DNA from: an uncultured Clostridia bacterium
GTDB lineage: Bacteria; Bacillota; Clostridia; TANB77; UBA1234
DNA: 64,000 bases
Direction of reading: 5' to 3'
Assembly (NCBI GenBank): GCA_934169745.1
Contig: CAKPOE010000004.1
Coordinates: forward strand, 62,001-126,000
Part shown: positions 53,941 to 62,942 of the stretch, piece by piece
How the letters are laid out: each line of letters begins with the position of its first letter
Numbering within the stretch: position 1 is the first letter of the stretch
The notes under the pieces: model-generated
What the model was told of the DNA's origin: nothing
The model's input: only the letters and a program-made list of their open reading frames with translations
Databases searched by the model: none
Translations under genes and position numbers: made by a program

Positions 53941-55116
53941 TTAATTATTTTTATTAGTTTGATCTATTATAATATTGGCTGTTATATCACCTGTTACATT
54001 TAATGTTGTATATGCCATATCCAATAATTTATAAATTCCTGCATAAAAGCCCATAAATGAAAGTGGTATGCCAAACATTGATAAGTATGATGCCCCTATA
54101 ACAATACCTCCATTTGGAATTCCTGGTGCAGCCATATTTATTAATATAGCACTTATAAGCATTAGTACATATGTAATGGCACTCATTTCAATTCCATACA
54201 GTTGCATACAAAAAATTCCTAACAAAGCAAATGAAACAGCTCCTCCACACATATGTATTGTACAGCCAAGTGGTACGACAATATTTGTTATCTTTTCTGG
54301 AATTCCTAATTCTTTATTGCATACTTCAATAGTATATGGAAGTGTTGCTGATGATGAACAAGTCGTTAGCGTCATTACCCATACTTTAGAAACTTTTTTT
54401 ATATAATCCAATGGGCTTATTTTTGAGAATATCCACACAGGTAAAATCATCACTAAAAATAATGCTACTATACTGCAAAAATATGCCATTCCTATATATT
54501 TAGCTCCCATTCCAAATATTACAGATCCATAATTTGCAACTGTGTTTCCTATAAGAGCTAAGACCCCAACAGGCGTAAAATACATTATTATTCTCAAAAG
54601 CTCATTAAAAATATCTTTAAACCCATTAACAATGTCAATTACTGCTTGTCCATTTTTAATTTTTGAAGCACAGTATCCACATACTGCTGCAAAAATTATG
54701 CTTGCAAATACATTATTACTTTCTATCATTGTAATTATATTTGATGGAAATAAGTTCGTTATTATTTCAGACAATTCAAAATTTGTTGTAGATGATGACC
54801 ATTCAACATTTTCAAATTCAAAATTTATGCCTGGTTTTGTAACAGTTACAATTGCTGAAGTAATCAGAAATGTTACTGTAAACATTATCGTAAATATTAA
54901 AATTGTTTTTCCAAGTATTTTTGTTTTGTTTTGCACAGAATTATATATTGTAACCATTATACTTGTGAATATTATTGGTAAAATCATAAATTTAAGTAGA
55001 TTTACATATATTGTCCCAAGAAAAGCGATTTTTTTCATAATATCTGGAAGTAATACTCCGCCAAGAATACCTAAAATTAATCCACATAAAACAAACAAGT
55101 TAAAATTTTTCTTCAT
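53941..55116 (-). CDS. Dicarboxylate/amino acid:cation symporter (DAACS family)
   Basis: 391 residues, eight membrane helices plus re-entrant loops. Family signatures: serine-rich 'TCSSSATLPYTIEVC' (re-entrant loop HP1 region), 'VVPLGCTIHMCGGA', 'AAPGIPNGGIVIGASYL' (HP2 region). Takes up glutamate, aspartate, serine or dicarboxylates with Na+ or H+. Its start overlaps the end of dapL by 17 nt, so the two genes form an operon. This suggests, but does not prove, a substrate related to aspartate/DAP metabolism. Confidence 0.9.
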   Translation of the reverse strand: MKKNFNLFVLCGLILGILGGVLLPDIMKKIAFLGTIYVNLLKFMILPIIFTSIMVTIYNSVQNKTKILGKTILIFTIMFTVTFLITSAIVTVTKPGINFEFENVEWSSSTTNFELSEIITNLFPSNIITMIESNNVFASIIFAAVCGYCASKIKNGQAVIDIVNGFKDIFNELLRIIMYFTPVGVLALIGNTVANYGSVIFGMGAKYIGMAYFCSIVALFLVMILPVWIFSKISPLDYIKKVSKVWVMTLTTCSSSATLPYTIEVCNKELGIPEKITNIVVPLGCTIHMCGGAVSFALLGIFCMQLYGIEMSAITYVLMLISAILINMAAPGIPNGGIVIGASYLSMFGIPLSFMGFYAGIYKLLDMAYTTLNVTGDITANIIIDQTNKNN

Positions 55117-56272
55117 AATATTTTCTTATCCTTTCATTTGCTACTTCTATTTGTTCTTTATTTCCAAGTGCAGAAGCTCTAAAATATCCGTCCCCCACAT
55201 TACCAAAAATAATACCCGGAATTATTATTATATTTAATTCCTCTAAAAACTCATTGAACATTTCCCATGAAGATAATCCGTTTTTAGTTTTAACCCACAT
55301 AAATGGTGAATCAATTCCGCCCCATACTTTGAAACCACACTTCTCAAAATTGTCTCTTAAACATTTAGCATTTTCTAGATAATATCTTATATTTTTAGCT
55401 ATTTCCTGTTTAGCCGTCGATAGATATGTTGCTTCTGCTCCCCTTTGCGCAATATAGTCTGCTCCATTAAATCTATTAATCGTTCTTTTTTTCCACAAAT
55501 AATTAATGTTTTCTGAAATCTCATTAGGAATAACAAAATATGAGCATCTAACACCTGTAAAACTTGCCTTTTTCGAGAAGCTTCTAAATTCTATTGCAAC
55601 ATCTTTAGCTCCATCTAATTCATATATAGAGTGTGGTACGTTATCTGTGGTAATAAAAGCTTCATAAACATTATCATATAATATTACTGAATTATTTTCT
55701 TTTGCATATTTTATCCATTTATTCAAGTCATCTTTAGAATACGCATTCCCTATTGGATTATTTGGCGAACACATATATATCAAATCATATTTTTCCTTTG
55801 GAACTTTTGGTATAAAATTATCGCTTTCTAACAAATTCATAATATACACGTTCCTATTTAAACATTTGGCGCCATCTCTGTAGATTGGATACATTGGATT
55901 AGTTATCAATATCTTGGAATTAATATCGAATAACTCAAGTATACTTGTTGTATCGGTTTTTGTACCGTTTGATACATATATTTCTTCCGTTGAAAAGCCA
56001 AATTTACCATATTCATTTTCTAATATTTTCTCTCTTAGAAAATCATAACCATAGTAAGCACCATATCCCTTAAAATTCTCCATAGTACTCAAATCATCAA
56101 CAGCTTTATGCATTGCTTCAATCACATCTTTAACAATAGGTCTAGATACATCGCCTATTCCTAATGAAACAAGTTCCGCATTGGAATTTTTTTCTTTATA
56201 TTCTGTTATCTTTTTAGTAACTTCTGCAAACGCATTTTTACTTTCTATTTCTAGTATATTTTCGTTTAACAT
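55100..56272 (-). CDS. dapL: LL-diaminopimelate aminotransferase
   Basis: 390 residues. PLP class I/II aminotransferase converting tetrahydrodipicolinate to LL-DAP in one step. DapL-type features: 'VSLGIGDVSRPI', 'FKGYGAYYGYDFLREKI', 'YVSNGTKTDTTSILELF', 'NPMYPIYRDGAK', 'MCSPNNPIGNAYS', PLP lysine in 'SFSKKASFTGVRCSY' and 'NIIIIPGIIFG'. It supplies DAP for peptidoglycan and lysine. ATG after AAGGTAG. It has its own promoter followed by a hairpin, and overlaps the symporter gene. Confidence 0.9.
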   Translation of the reverse strand: MLNENILEIESKNAFAEVTKKITEYKEKNSNAELVSLGIGDVSRPIVKDVIEAMHKAVDDLSTMENFKGYGAYYGYDFLREKILENEYGKFGFSTEEIYVSNGTKTDTTSILELFDINSKILITNPMYPIYRDGAKCLNRNVYIMNLLESDNFIPKVPKEKYDLIYMCSPNNPIGNAYSKDDLNKWIKYAKENNSVILYDNVYEAFITTDNVPHSIYELDGAKDVAIEFRSFSKKASFTGVRCSYFVIPNEISENINYLWKKRTINRFNGADYIAQRGAEATYLSTAKQEIAKNIRYYLENAKCLRDNFEKCGFKVWGGIDSPFMWVKTKNGLSSWEMFNEFLEELNIIIIPGIIFGNVGDGYFRASALGNKEQIEVANERIRKYYEEKF

Positions 56273-56302
56273 TTCTCTACCTTCTTACCTAAATTCACAT
56301 AG

Positions 56303-56326
56303 AAAAAACGTCATATATCAATGACG
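56303..56326 (-). terminator. Terminator-like hairpin in the dapL leader
   Basis: CGTCAT/ATGACG stem (56309-56326) followed by T6 on the minus strand, between the dapL promoter and its start. It could end cwlD transcripts or act as an attenuator. Confidence 0.6.
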
Positions 56327-56346
56327 CCCTTCACTTCGTTATATGT

Positions 56347-56375
56347 ATATTACCATAATTATGTTAATAAGTAAA
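56347..56375 (-). promoter_or_regulatory. Promoter of dapL
   Basis: Minus strand TTTACT (56370-56375), 17-nt spacer, TAATAT (56347-56352). It lies upstream of the hairpin at 56303-56326. Confidence 0.5.
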
Positions 56376-56382
56376 TATAAAA

Positions 56383-57111
56383 CTATGTTGTTTTATATAT
56401 TTTTTCATAATATCTACTTATTCCCAAGATTATTCCTTCTACTATTCTGTCTTGATATTCTTCTGTTTGTAACAATGATGCCTCTTCTATATTTGACAAA
56501 AAACCACATTCCACTATTGTTGTTGGAATTTCAGCTTTATCTGTAAGTTTAACATCCTTTATGCAAAGTGCTACCCTTTCATTTTTTCTATCGATTTTTT
56601 CGGACAAACCTTTCTGTACTTCTTCTGCTAAAATCTTATTATACTCAGAAGATTTATTATAAAATGTTTGCCAGCCATAATATTTTTCTGACGAAAATTT
56701 ATTTAAGTGTATAGAAATACACATATCAGCCTTGCTAGAGTTCACTATTTTTACTCTGTTATTTAAGTCTGATACTTTTATTTGCTTTATCGAAGTTTGT
56801 TTGTCCTTATCTGCAATGTTATTTTCGTCCTCACGTGTCATAATTACATTATACCCTAACTCATCTAATGCTTCTTCCAATTTTTTCGCAATTTCTAAAT
56901 TTATATTAGCTTCCTTAACACCATCATTTGAAACCGCACCACCGTCTGGCTCTCCATGTCCGGCATCAATAACAATAGTGTAGGTAGGTTCAGATAAAGG
57001 AATTGCTGTAACTGGTATTATTTCTTTATAATTTCCAACCCAGAAAGTAAGTACAAGCATTATTCCAACAAACATGAATATTAGCTTTTTCAATCTAATA
57101 AAAACAAACAT
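56383..57111 (-). CDS. cwlD: N-acetylmuramoyl-L-alanine amidase, CwlD type
   Basis: 242 residues. One N-terminal membrane anchor ('LIFMFVGIMLVLTFWVG') and an Amidase_3 domain with zinc ligands: 'IVIDAGHGEPDGGAV' (His), 'EANINLEIAKKLEEAL' (Glu), 'CISIHLNKF' (His) and catalytic Glu in 'TTIVECGFLSN'. CwlD cleaves stem peptides and in spore formers helps make muramic lactam in cortex; cortex function here is only inferred. The ribosome binding site GGGAGGA is held in the arm of the upstream hairpin. Confidence 0.9.
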   Translation of the reverse strand: MFVFIRLKKLIFMFVGIMLVLTFWVGNYKEIIPVTAIPLSEPTYTIVIDAGHGEPDGGAVSNDGVKEANINLEIAKKLEEALDELGYNVIMTREDENNIADKDKQTSIKQIKVSDLNNRVKIVNSSKADMCISIHLNKFSSEKYYGWQTFYNKSSEYNKILAEEVQKGLSEKIDRKNERVALCIKDVKLTDKAEIPTTIVECGFLSNIEEASLLQTEEYQDRIVEGIILGISRYYEKIYKTT

Positions 57112-57153
57112 AAAAAAAGTCCTCCCAATACATAAGAATATGTACTGAGAAGA
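57112..57153 (-). terminator. Terminator hairpin that also holds the cwlD ribosome binding site
   Basis: TCTTCTCAGTACATA (57139-57153) pairs over 15 bp with TATGTATTGGGAGGA (57120-57134, including G-U pairs), followed by C and T7. The downstream arm contains the GGGAGGA of cwlD, 8 nt before its ATG. Confidence 0.75.
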
Positions 57154-57168
57154 TTCTTTATTCTAAAA

Positions 57169-58119
57169 TTATCCTGTTATAGATGTTTTTCTTCTATTCT
57201 CTAGGAATGTACTTCCTTCCATAGTTTTCGCTTTTTTCTTAACACTAGCTCCATCCTCGCCAATTTCCAATGTTGTTTTATATTTTTTATATCTATTACT
57301 TACCATTGCTATAGTTAAAGTCATTATCGGAAACTTTTCTAGTTTACCACGTCTGTTGGCTATTCTTATTCCTCCATTTTTTATATCTTCTTCTGTATAG
57401 AAATTTACAATCTCTTTGTCGAATTTCTTTATAATATCTCTACCAATCTTTTTTGCATTTTCATAATCTAATATAGCCACAAAATCGTCTCCACCTATGT
57501 GACCCAAGAAATCTCCAGCTTTTCCATATTCTTGGATACTGCTTTGTATTACGCTACTTGTAAATTTTATAACTTCATCTCCACTCATAAAGCCATACTT
57601 ATCATTATATGATTTAAAGTTATCTAAATCGGCATACAATACCGCATACGCTTTTCTCGAGGCAATTCTTCTCTTTAATTCAGACTCTATTTGAACATTT
57701 CCAGGAAGTCCTGTTAATGCACTAATACATCTGTTTGATGCTATCAATCTTGAAAGATTTTTTATTGTATAGTAAAAGAAACCTTCATGTAATGGCTTTG
57801 GAATATAATACTCAACATCATTTTTTAATATCTTTATTCTGAAATCTTCATCTTTTGTATCAGCAGTCACAATAATAGGTGTTATATTACTTTCTTTATC
57901 TTTTCTAATAAATTGACAAACCTTAAAAATATCATTATTAATGTCGTCTGCATTTATTATTATTAAGTCTGGCATTGTCATTAATGCTTTTTTTATATCA
58001 GTTTTGTCAGATGTTGAATGAACAAAAACATATTTTTTCTCATCCTTGAAAATTTCTCTTGTCAATTTAATAACGTCTTCCGAATCATCAATAATAACGA
58101 TATAACTACTGTTTATCAT
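57169..58119 (-). CDS. Receiver-like plus GGDEF-domain protein
   Basis: 316 residues. N-terminal receiver-like domain ('YIVIIDDSEDVIKLTREIF', lysine in 'YYIPKPLHEG'), but the expected phospho-aspartate position reads Asn ('LIIINADDIN'). C-terminal GGDEF domain: 'LTGLPGNVQIESELKRRI', 'VLYADLDNFKSYNDKYGF', active-site 'HIGGDDFVAILD'. GGDDF is a conservative variant of GGDEF, so cyclic-di-GMP synthesis is possible. No EAL partner or c-di-GMP riboswitch was recognised in the window. ATG after GGAGGG. Confidence 0.85.
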   Translation of the reverse strand: MINSSYIVIIDDSEDVIKLTREIFKDEKKYVFVHSTSDKTDIKKALMTMPDLIIINADDINNDIFKVCQFIRKDKESNITPIIVTADTKDEDFRIKILKNDVEYYIPKPLHEGFFYYTIKNLSRLIASNRCISALTGLPGNVQIESELKRRIASRKAYAVLYADLDNFKSYNDKYGFMSGDEVIKFTSSVIQSSIQEYGKAGDFLGHIGGDDFVAILDYENAKKIGRDIIKKFDKEIVNFYTEEDIKNGGIRIANRRGKLEKFPIMTLTIAMVSNRYKKYKTTLEIGEDGASVKKKAKTMEGSTFLENRRKTSITG

Positions 58120-58157
58120 ACGTACCCTCCTTCATTAGTAAACTCATTTATTTACTA

Positions 58158-58982
58158 CTACAACTCATTAGCGATATTTGCAAAATCCTGAATTGATAAA
58201 TTTTCTGCTCTTAATTTTTCATTTATATTCAACTTATTTAATATATTAATTATATTTTCCTTATCTACATTACCCGAAGATAATGAATTAGATATTGTTT
58301 TTCTTCTATGGTTAAAACCATTCCTAACTATTTCAAAAAACTTATCTTCATCCTTTACATTAACTGAAGGTGCTTCAAGAATGTCTAATTTTATAACACA
58401 TGAATCCACTTCCGGAGAAGGAAGAAAATTCTCTTTTGGAACATCTATTATAATTTGTGGCACACTATAGTATTTCACAGCAATTGTAATTGCACCATAT
58501 TCTTTAGTGCCAGGCTCTGAACAAATTCTTTCTCCCACCTCTTTTTGAACCATTACAGTTATAGATTTAAATTTATATCTTTCCTCTAACAATTTCATTA
58601 TAATAGGCGTTGTAATATAATATGGTAAATTTGCAACAACTTTAACAGATGTTTCTTTTCCTATTATTTCATTTAAATCTACTTTTAAAACATCTCCAAA
58701 AACAATTTCCAAATTATCATTTAAAAATCTGCTTTTTAAAACATCAACCATATTAGGATCAAGTTCTATCACAACAACCTTCTTTGCCTTACCAAGTAGT
58801 GCCTTTGTAAGTGAACCAAGTCCTGGTCCAATTTCTATTACAACATCTTCATTGGTTATTTCTGATTTTTGAACAATCTCATCAATTATTTCTTGATTTA
58901 TTAAAAAATTTTGTCCAAGTTTTTTGTTTGCCCTTAAACCATATTGATTTAATAACATTTTTGTTTCTTCATATAAATTCAA
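58158..58982 (-). CDS. rsmA: 16S rRNA dimethyladenosine transferase
   Basis: 274 residues; TTG start at 58982, 7 nt after AAGG. RsmA (KsgA) dimethylates two adjacent adenosines in helix 45 of 16S rRNA. Motifs: 'KKLGQNFLINQEIIDEIV', SAM-binding 'VVIEIGPGLGSLTKALL', 'VVVIELDPNMVDVL', catalytic 'VVANLPYYITTPII' and 'QKEVGERICSEPGTKEYG'. Neighbours on either side are separate functions. Confidence 0.95.
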   Translation of the reverse strand: MNLYEETKMLLNQYGLRANKKLGQNFLINQEIIDEIVQKSEITNEDVVIEIGPGLGSLTKALLGKAKKVVVIELDPNMVDVLKSRFLNDNLEIVFGDVLKVDLNEIIGKETSVKVVANLPYYITTPIIMKLLEERYKFKSITVMVQKEVGERICSEPGTKEYGAITIAVKYYSVPQIIIDVPKENFLPSPEVDSCVIKLDILEAPSVNVKDEDKFFEIVRNGFNHRRKTISNSLSSGNVDKENIINILNKLNINEKLRAENLSIQDFANIANEL

Positions 58983-59050
58983 ATATTCACCTTCTTCACA
59001 TTAAAGTATAATATTTAATCATGATTTTTGCAATAGTGAAGGAAAAATAA

Positions 59051-59085
59051 AAATGAGGGAAGAACAAAGTATGCACCATCCCTCA
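59051..59085 (-). terminator. Terminator of the 3D-domain gene
   Basis: TGAGGGA/TCCCTCA stem (59054-59085) with an 18-nt loop, followed by TTTTTATTTTT on the minus strand. Confidence 0.65.
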
Positions 59086-59095
59086 CTCTTTTATT

Positions 59096-59806
59096 TTATT
59101 CTATTACATATACTTTCATATTTCTTATTCCCCATTTTACTGTGTCTTCATGTGAGTCCATATATAAATCTATTTTTTTGTTTTTTATTGCACTTCCTGT
59201 ATCTGCTGCAACTGCATATCCATAAGTTTTAACTCCATCAACGCCTTCTACGTAAACTTTACTTCCAAGTGGTATAACTTTTGGATCTACCGCTATAACT
59301 TTCATGCCTGTACCTGGAACAATTTTAAGTCCTGATCTTGTTACTCCGTATCCTGGATTATCTTCGCTTTTTCCACAACACTTTTTGCACAAACAATATG
59401 CTGTTGCTTTTACTTCAATTACTTCCTTGTATTCTGTTGGTGCTTCTTCTTGAACTTCTGTTTGTTCACTAATTGTTTCTCTTTTTACGTTAGTTCCTCT
59501 TGATGTATAAGTTGTTACTGCCGCGGGCACAATGTTTTTCTTTGTTGTTTCCTCTTCCAATATGGCTTTAGCAATCATTTCCTTATACTCTTTATAGTTG
59601 CTTGTCATTTCTTTTAGTTCATTTTTTGTGTTATACGTTTTTAACGCAAGTTCACTCTTGTTTTTTTCTTTTTCTAATGCAACTTCATTCTGGAAAATTT
59701 GTATTCCTACTATGCTACAACTTATAACTATAAATGCTAGTAAAATTCCTTGAATTACGAGCTCTTTTCCTCTTTTGTATATTGTAATTTCTGTACATTC
59801 TCGCAT
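59096..59806 (-). CDS. 3D-domain cell-wall protein
   Basis: 236 residues from the ATG at 59806 (GGAGGG 5 nt upstream). One N-terminal membrane helix ('GILLAFIVISCSIVGIQIF'), a coiled-coil segment ('EKEKNKSELALKTYNTKNEL'), a linker, and a C-terminal 3D domain: 'KATAYCLCKKCCG', 'YGVTRSGLKIVPG', 'VIAVDPKVIPLGSKVYVEG' and 'AVAADTGSAIKNKKIDLYM', with the three characteristic Asp residues. The fold is that of MltA/lytic transglycosylase-like (YabE/YuiC) proteins, so a muralytic role in wall turnover is likely. Confidence 0.85.
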   Translation of the reverse strand: MRECTEITIYKRGKELVIQGILLAFIVISCSIVGIQIFQNEVALEKEKNKSELALKTYNTKNELKEMTSNYKEYKEMIAKAILEEETTKKNIVPAAVTTYTSRGTNVKRETISEQTEVQEEAPTEYKEVIEVKATAYCLCKKCCGKSEDNPGYGVTRSGLKIVPGTGMKVIAVDPKVIPLGSKVYVEGVDGVKTYGYAVAADTGSAIKNKKIDLYMDSHEDTVKWGIRNMKVYVIE

Positions 59807-60074
59807 AATATCCCTCCATTTTTTTGCGCGAAGCCCTTTTATTCTACAATAAATGTCAAAGTTTGTCAAATAAAACCATTTTTATTTGATTTTGTTTTGT
59901 AATTTTTCAAAATTCATTCCTTAATATAATTTATGACTTGTCTTAATTTTTATTCTATTTTTTGCAAATTTTACCTTCGGTACCAATATAATAATCGAAT
60001 ATTTTACACTTTCGTGCAAAAAATACTATTAAATCATTTTGATGAATTTAAAATTAATTTTGGAGGTAATAAAT

Positions 60075-61352
60075 ATGAATAAAAGATTTTTAGCATTTTC
60101 TATGCTATTTGTTTTGTTATTCTCTATGTTTTCTGTATTTGCCACAGAAAGTGGTAGTTCTAGTACAGGAGAGGGTCAAGGAGAGACTCCTACACCAACT
60201 CTTACAATCTCAAATGGAACTTATAATGTAGAAAAAAACAAAACACTAGCAGATTCTTTGCCAACTATTGAAGGCGAAACAGGTTTAACTTATGTTATGG
60301 TTTCTCAACCTACACATGGTACTCTTACTCACAGCGACGCTAACTCAGCCAGCTTTTCTTATCAGCCAGAAACCGACTATGTTGGTGAAGATTCATTTAC
60401 TTTTAAAGTAACAAAAGATACGAATGAATCAAATGTTGCAACAGCAAGTATAACAATAAGTGATGTAACTTCTACAGGTTTAGTGATAAAAGATGTTTCA
60501 TATGAATTAGAAAAGAATGCAATTTTAACAACTAACTTACCATCTATTGAAGGTGAAACAGGTTTAACTTATGTCATCGTTTCTCAACCTACACACGGTA
60601 CTCTTACTCACGGTGACGCTAATTCAGCAACTTTCTCTTACACACCAACTTTAGATTATGTTGGTAAAGATTCGTTTACTTTTAAAGTAACAAAAGATTC
60701 AAAAGAATCAAATGTCGCAACAGCAACACTTACTATAAAGACACCTACAGAACCAATCATTCCTTTTGACTATATAGATATGAAAGACCACTGGGCTAAT
60801 TATTCTGCATCGCACTTAGCAGCAAGAGGATTAATAATAGGAGAAGAAATAGGTAGTAGATTTTATTTCTATCCAGAAAGAGAAATGAACCGTTCAAACT
60901 TCATATTATTCTTACTTGCAATAACAGAAAGTAACGAAGACGCAAACCTAGAAATTCCAAAAGTAACATTCGCCGATAGCGATACTCTTCCTGACTGGCT
61001 AGTAGAAGCTGCAAAATTAGCATATGCCAAAGGAATAATTAAAGGAAGTGCAGAAGGAAGTAAAATTTATTTAAATGCTTATGCACCTTTAACTAGAACA
61101 GAAGCAGTTGTTATGATTAATAATGTTTTAAAACCAACAAATTCTACAGACGACTTGAAATATTCAGACACAAACAAAATTCCTGCATGGGGAATTCAGG
61201 CCGTTAAAAACCTAACAGCATACAAGATAATACAAGGCTCTAACGGAACATTCGATCCAAATAGTGTAATAACTCGTGGTCAAGCAGCCGAAATGTGCTT
61301 CAAACTAATCAAACAATTAGAGAAAAATGAAGTCTCGGGAGAAGTAAAATAA
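60075..61352 (+). CDS. Surface protein with two Ig-like repeats and C-terminal SLH domains
   Basis: 425 residues from the ATG at 60075 (GGAGGT 7 nt upstream). Signal peptide ('FLAFSMLFVLLFSMFSVFA'), a Ser/Gly/Thr-rich linker, two ~90-residue Ig/cadherin-like repeats ('LTYVMVSQPTHGTLTHSDAN' and 'LTYVIVSQPTHGTLTHGDAN'; 'DYVGEDSFTFKVTKD' and 'DYVGKDSFTFKVTKD'), then three SLH repeats ('DMKDHWANYSASHLAARGLI', 'EAAKLAYAKGIIKGS', 'VKNLTAYKIIQGSNGTFDP', 'VITRGQAAEMCFKL'). The first SLH repeat is somewhat diverged. A wall-anchored adhesin-like or structural protein, with SLH at the opposite end from the gene at 1070-3643. Confidence 0.88.
   Translation: MNKRFLAFSMLFVLLFSMFSVFATESGSSSTGEGQGETPTPTLTISNGTYNVEKNKTLADSLPTIEGETGLTYVMVSQPTHGTLTHSDANSASFSYQPETDYVGEDSFTFKVTKDTNESNVATASITISDVTSTGLVIKDVSYELEKNAILTTNLPSIEGETGLTYVIVSQPTHGTLTHGDANSATFSYTPTLDYVGKDSFTFKVTKDSKESNVATATLTIKTPTEPIIPFDYIDMKDHWANYSASHLAARGLIIGEEIGSRFYFYPEREMNRSNFILFLLAITESNEDANLEIPKVTFADSDTLPDWLVEAAKLAYAKGIIKGSAEGSKIYLNAYAPLTRTEAVVMINNVLKPTNSTDDLKYSDTNKIPAWGIQAVKNLTAYKIIQGSNGTFDPNSVITRGQAAEMCFKLIKQLEKNEVSGEVK
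60220..60745 (+). repeat. Tandem intragenic duplication (Ig-like unit)
   Basis: Two ~260-nt units share long nearly identical stretches, for example GAAACAGGTTTAACTTATGT (60279 and 60555) and TTTACTTTTAAAGTAACAAA. Differences are mostly third-position. Confidence 0.8.
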
Positions 61353-61354
61353 GA

Positions 61355-61390
61355 AAAAAAGGACAGAAAATCTTTGATTTTCTGTCCTTT
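61355..61390. terminator. Bidirectional terminator between the SLH gene and the M18 peptidase
   Basis: AAAGGACAGAAAATC (61358-61372) pairs perfectly with GATTTTCTGTCCTTT (61376-61390), loop TTT. Converging genes on both sides. Confidence 0.88.
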
Positions 61391-61395
61391 AAATA

Positions 61396-62811
61396 TTATT
61401 CCATAAATACTTTATAAGCTCTGTATGACATATATACATCAAATTTGCTCGAAACCTCATAAGGTGAATGCATTGATAATACTGGTGTTCCACAATCTAT
61501 AACATCCATTCCTTTGTTCGCTAAAATATAAGCTATAGTGCCTCCACCACCTTCATCAACTTTTCCCAATTCACTTATTTGAAAAGCAACTTTATTATCA
61601 TCAAATAACTTTCTAAGTTCTGCTACATATTCAGCATTTGCATCGTTTGCTCCACCTTTGCCTCTTCCGCCAGTATATTTATTTATACCAACACCTCTTC
61701 CAAAGTAAGAAGCATTTTTTCTGTCAGCAACACTTGCATAGATTGGATCAAAAGCACCATCAACATCAGCTGAAAGCATCTTTGAATTTGTATAAACTCT
61801 ATTTAAAATATTCGTTGTTTTGTCTTCTCCCTTTAACGCAATTATCTCGCCTAAGAATGTTTCAAATGCATTAGCTTCCATTCCTGTATTACCGACACTT
61901 CCAATTTCTTCTTTATCAACCAACAAGCATACCGCTGTTTTCTTTGGATTTTCAACTTCACAAATCGCACTAAGAGCAGCGTATGAACATACTTTATCAT
62001 CTTGACCGTATGCAGCAACCATGCTTCTGTCAAATCCTAGTGACTTAGCTTTAAATGCAGGAACAATTTCTATTTCTGCACTTAAGAAATCGCTTTCTAC
62101 TATTCCATATTTTTCATTTAGAATTTTCATTATGTTTAATTTAACTTTATCACTTACTTTTTCATCATTAAAAGGAATACTACCAATTAAAAGATTTAAA
62201 TCTTCTCCCTCAATTCCTTCTGATAACTTCTTTTCCATTTGTTTTCTAGCCATATGTGGTAAAAGGTCTGTTATTACAAAAGTAATATCATCATTTTCTT
62301 CACCAACATTTATTTCAACCGTCTTTCCATCTTTTAAAGCAATAACGCCATGCATTGCAAGTGGCATTGTAACCCATTGATATTTTTTGATTCCACCATA
62401 ATACTGAGTTTTTAAATAAGCAAAACCTGTATCTTCATATAAAGGATTTGGTTTTAAATCAAGTCTTGGAGAATCAATATGGGCACCAACAACACGAAGT
62501 CCACTCTCTAAAGTATCTTCTCCAATTACGGCTAATATAATATTCTTATTTCTGTTAATTGTATAAACTTTATCTCCAGCCTTCAATTTTTTAAATTTTT
62601 CTAAAGGTTTAAAACCTTTCTCTTCTGCCAATTTCTTAGCACTCTTAACACATTCTCTTTCAGTTTTGCTAACGTTCAAAAAGTTTATATATTCATCGCA
62701 AAACTTACTTATTTTCCTCTTTTCAGCTTCGCTACTGGTTTCCCAGCCAGACTTATGCTCAACCAATAGTTTTTCTTTTAACTTTTGACCTTCTGTTTTT
62801 GTCTCTGCCAT
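61396..62811 (-). CDS. M18 family zinc aminopeptidase
   Basis: 471 residues from the ATG at 62811, which follows AAGGAGGAG; the longer frame to 62898 lacks support. M18 (aminopeptidase I-like) co-catalytic metal sites: 'VVGAHIDSPRLDLKPNP', 'VDKEEIGSVGNTGM', 'LSADVDGAFDPIYA' and 'VLSMHSPYEVSSKFDVYMS'. Cytoplasmic dodecameric exopeptidase that removes N-terminal, often acidic, residues and so recycles peptides. Monocistronic. Confidence 0.93.
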   Translation of the reverse strand: MAETKTEGQKLKEKLLVEHKSGWETSSEAEKRKISKFCDEYINFLNVSKTERECVKSAKKLAEEKGFKPLEKFKKLKAGDKVYTINRNKNIILAVIGEDTLESGLRVVGAHIDSPRLDLKPNPLYEDTGFAYLKTQYYGGIKKYQWVTMPLAMHGVIALKDGKTVEINVGEENDDITFVITDLLPHMARKQMEKKLSEGIEGEDLNLLIGSIPFNDEKVSDKVKLNIMKILNEKYGIVESDFLSAEIEIVPAFKAKSLGFDRSMVAAYGQDDKVCSYAALSAICEVENPKKTAVCLLVDKEEIGSVGNTGMEANAFETFLGEIIALKGEDKTTNILNRVYTNSKMLSADVDGAFDPIYASVADRKNASYFGRGVGINKYTGGRGKGGANDANAEYVAELRKLFDDNKVAFQISELGKVDEGGGGTIAYILANKGMDVIDCGTPVLSMHSPYEVSSKFDVYMSYRAYKVFME

Positions 62812-62902
62812 ATTACTCCTCCTTAATAAAATTTTTCTATTCCTAGTTATTATATACAACTTTAAAAATTTTATCAATAGAATGAATATTTTTATCAAAC
62901 AG

Positions 62903-62938
62903 AAACCCCAGATACATTTAAATGCGTACCTGGGGTTT
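62903..62938 (-). terminator. Terminator of the transglutaminase-like gene
   Basis: AAACCCCAG (62903-62911) with CTGGGGTTT (62930-62938), extended by ATACAT/ATGCGTA-like pairing in the loop; T-rich on the minus strand. Confidence 0.75.
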
Positions 62939-62942
62939 GTTT

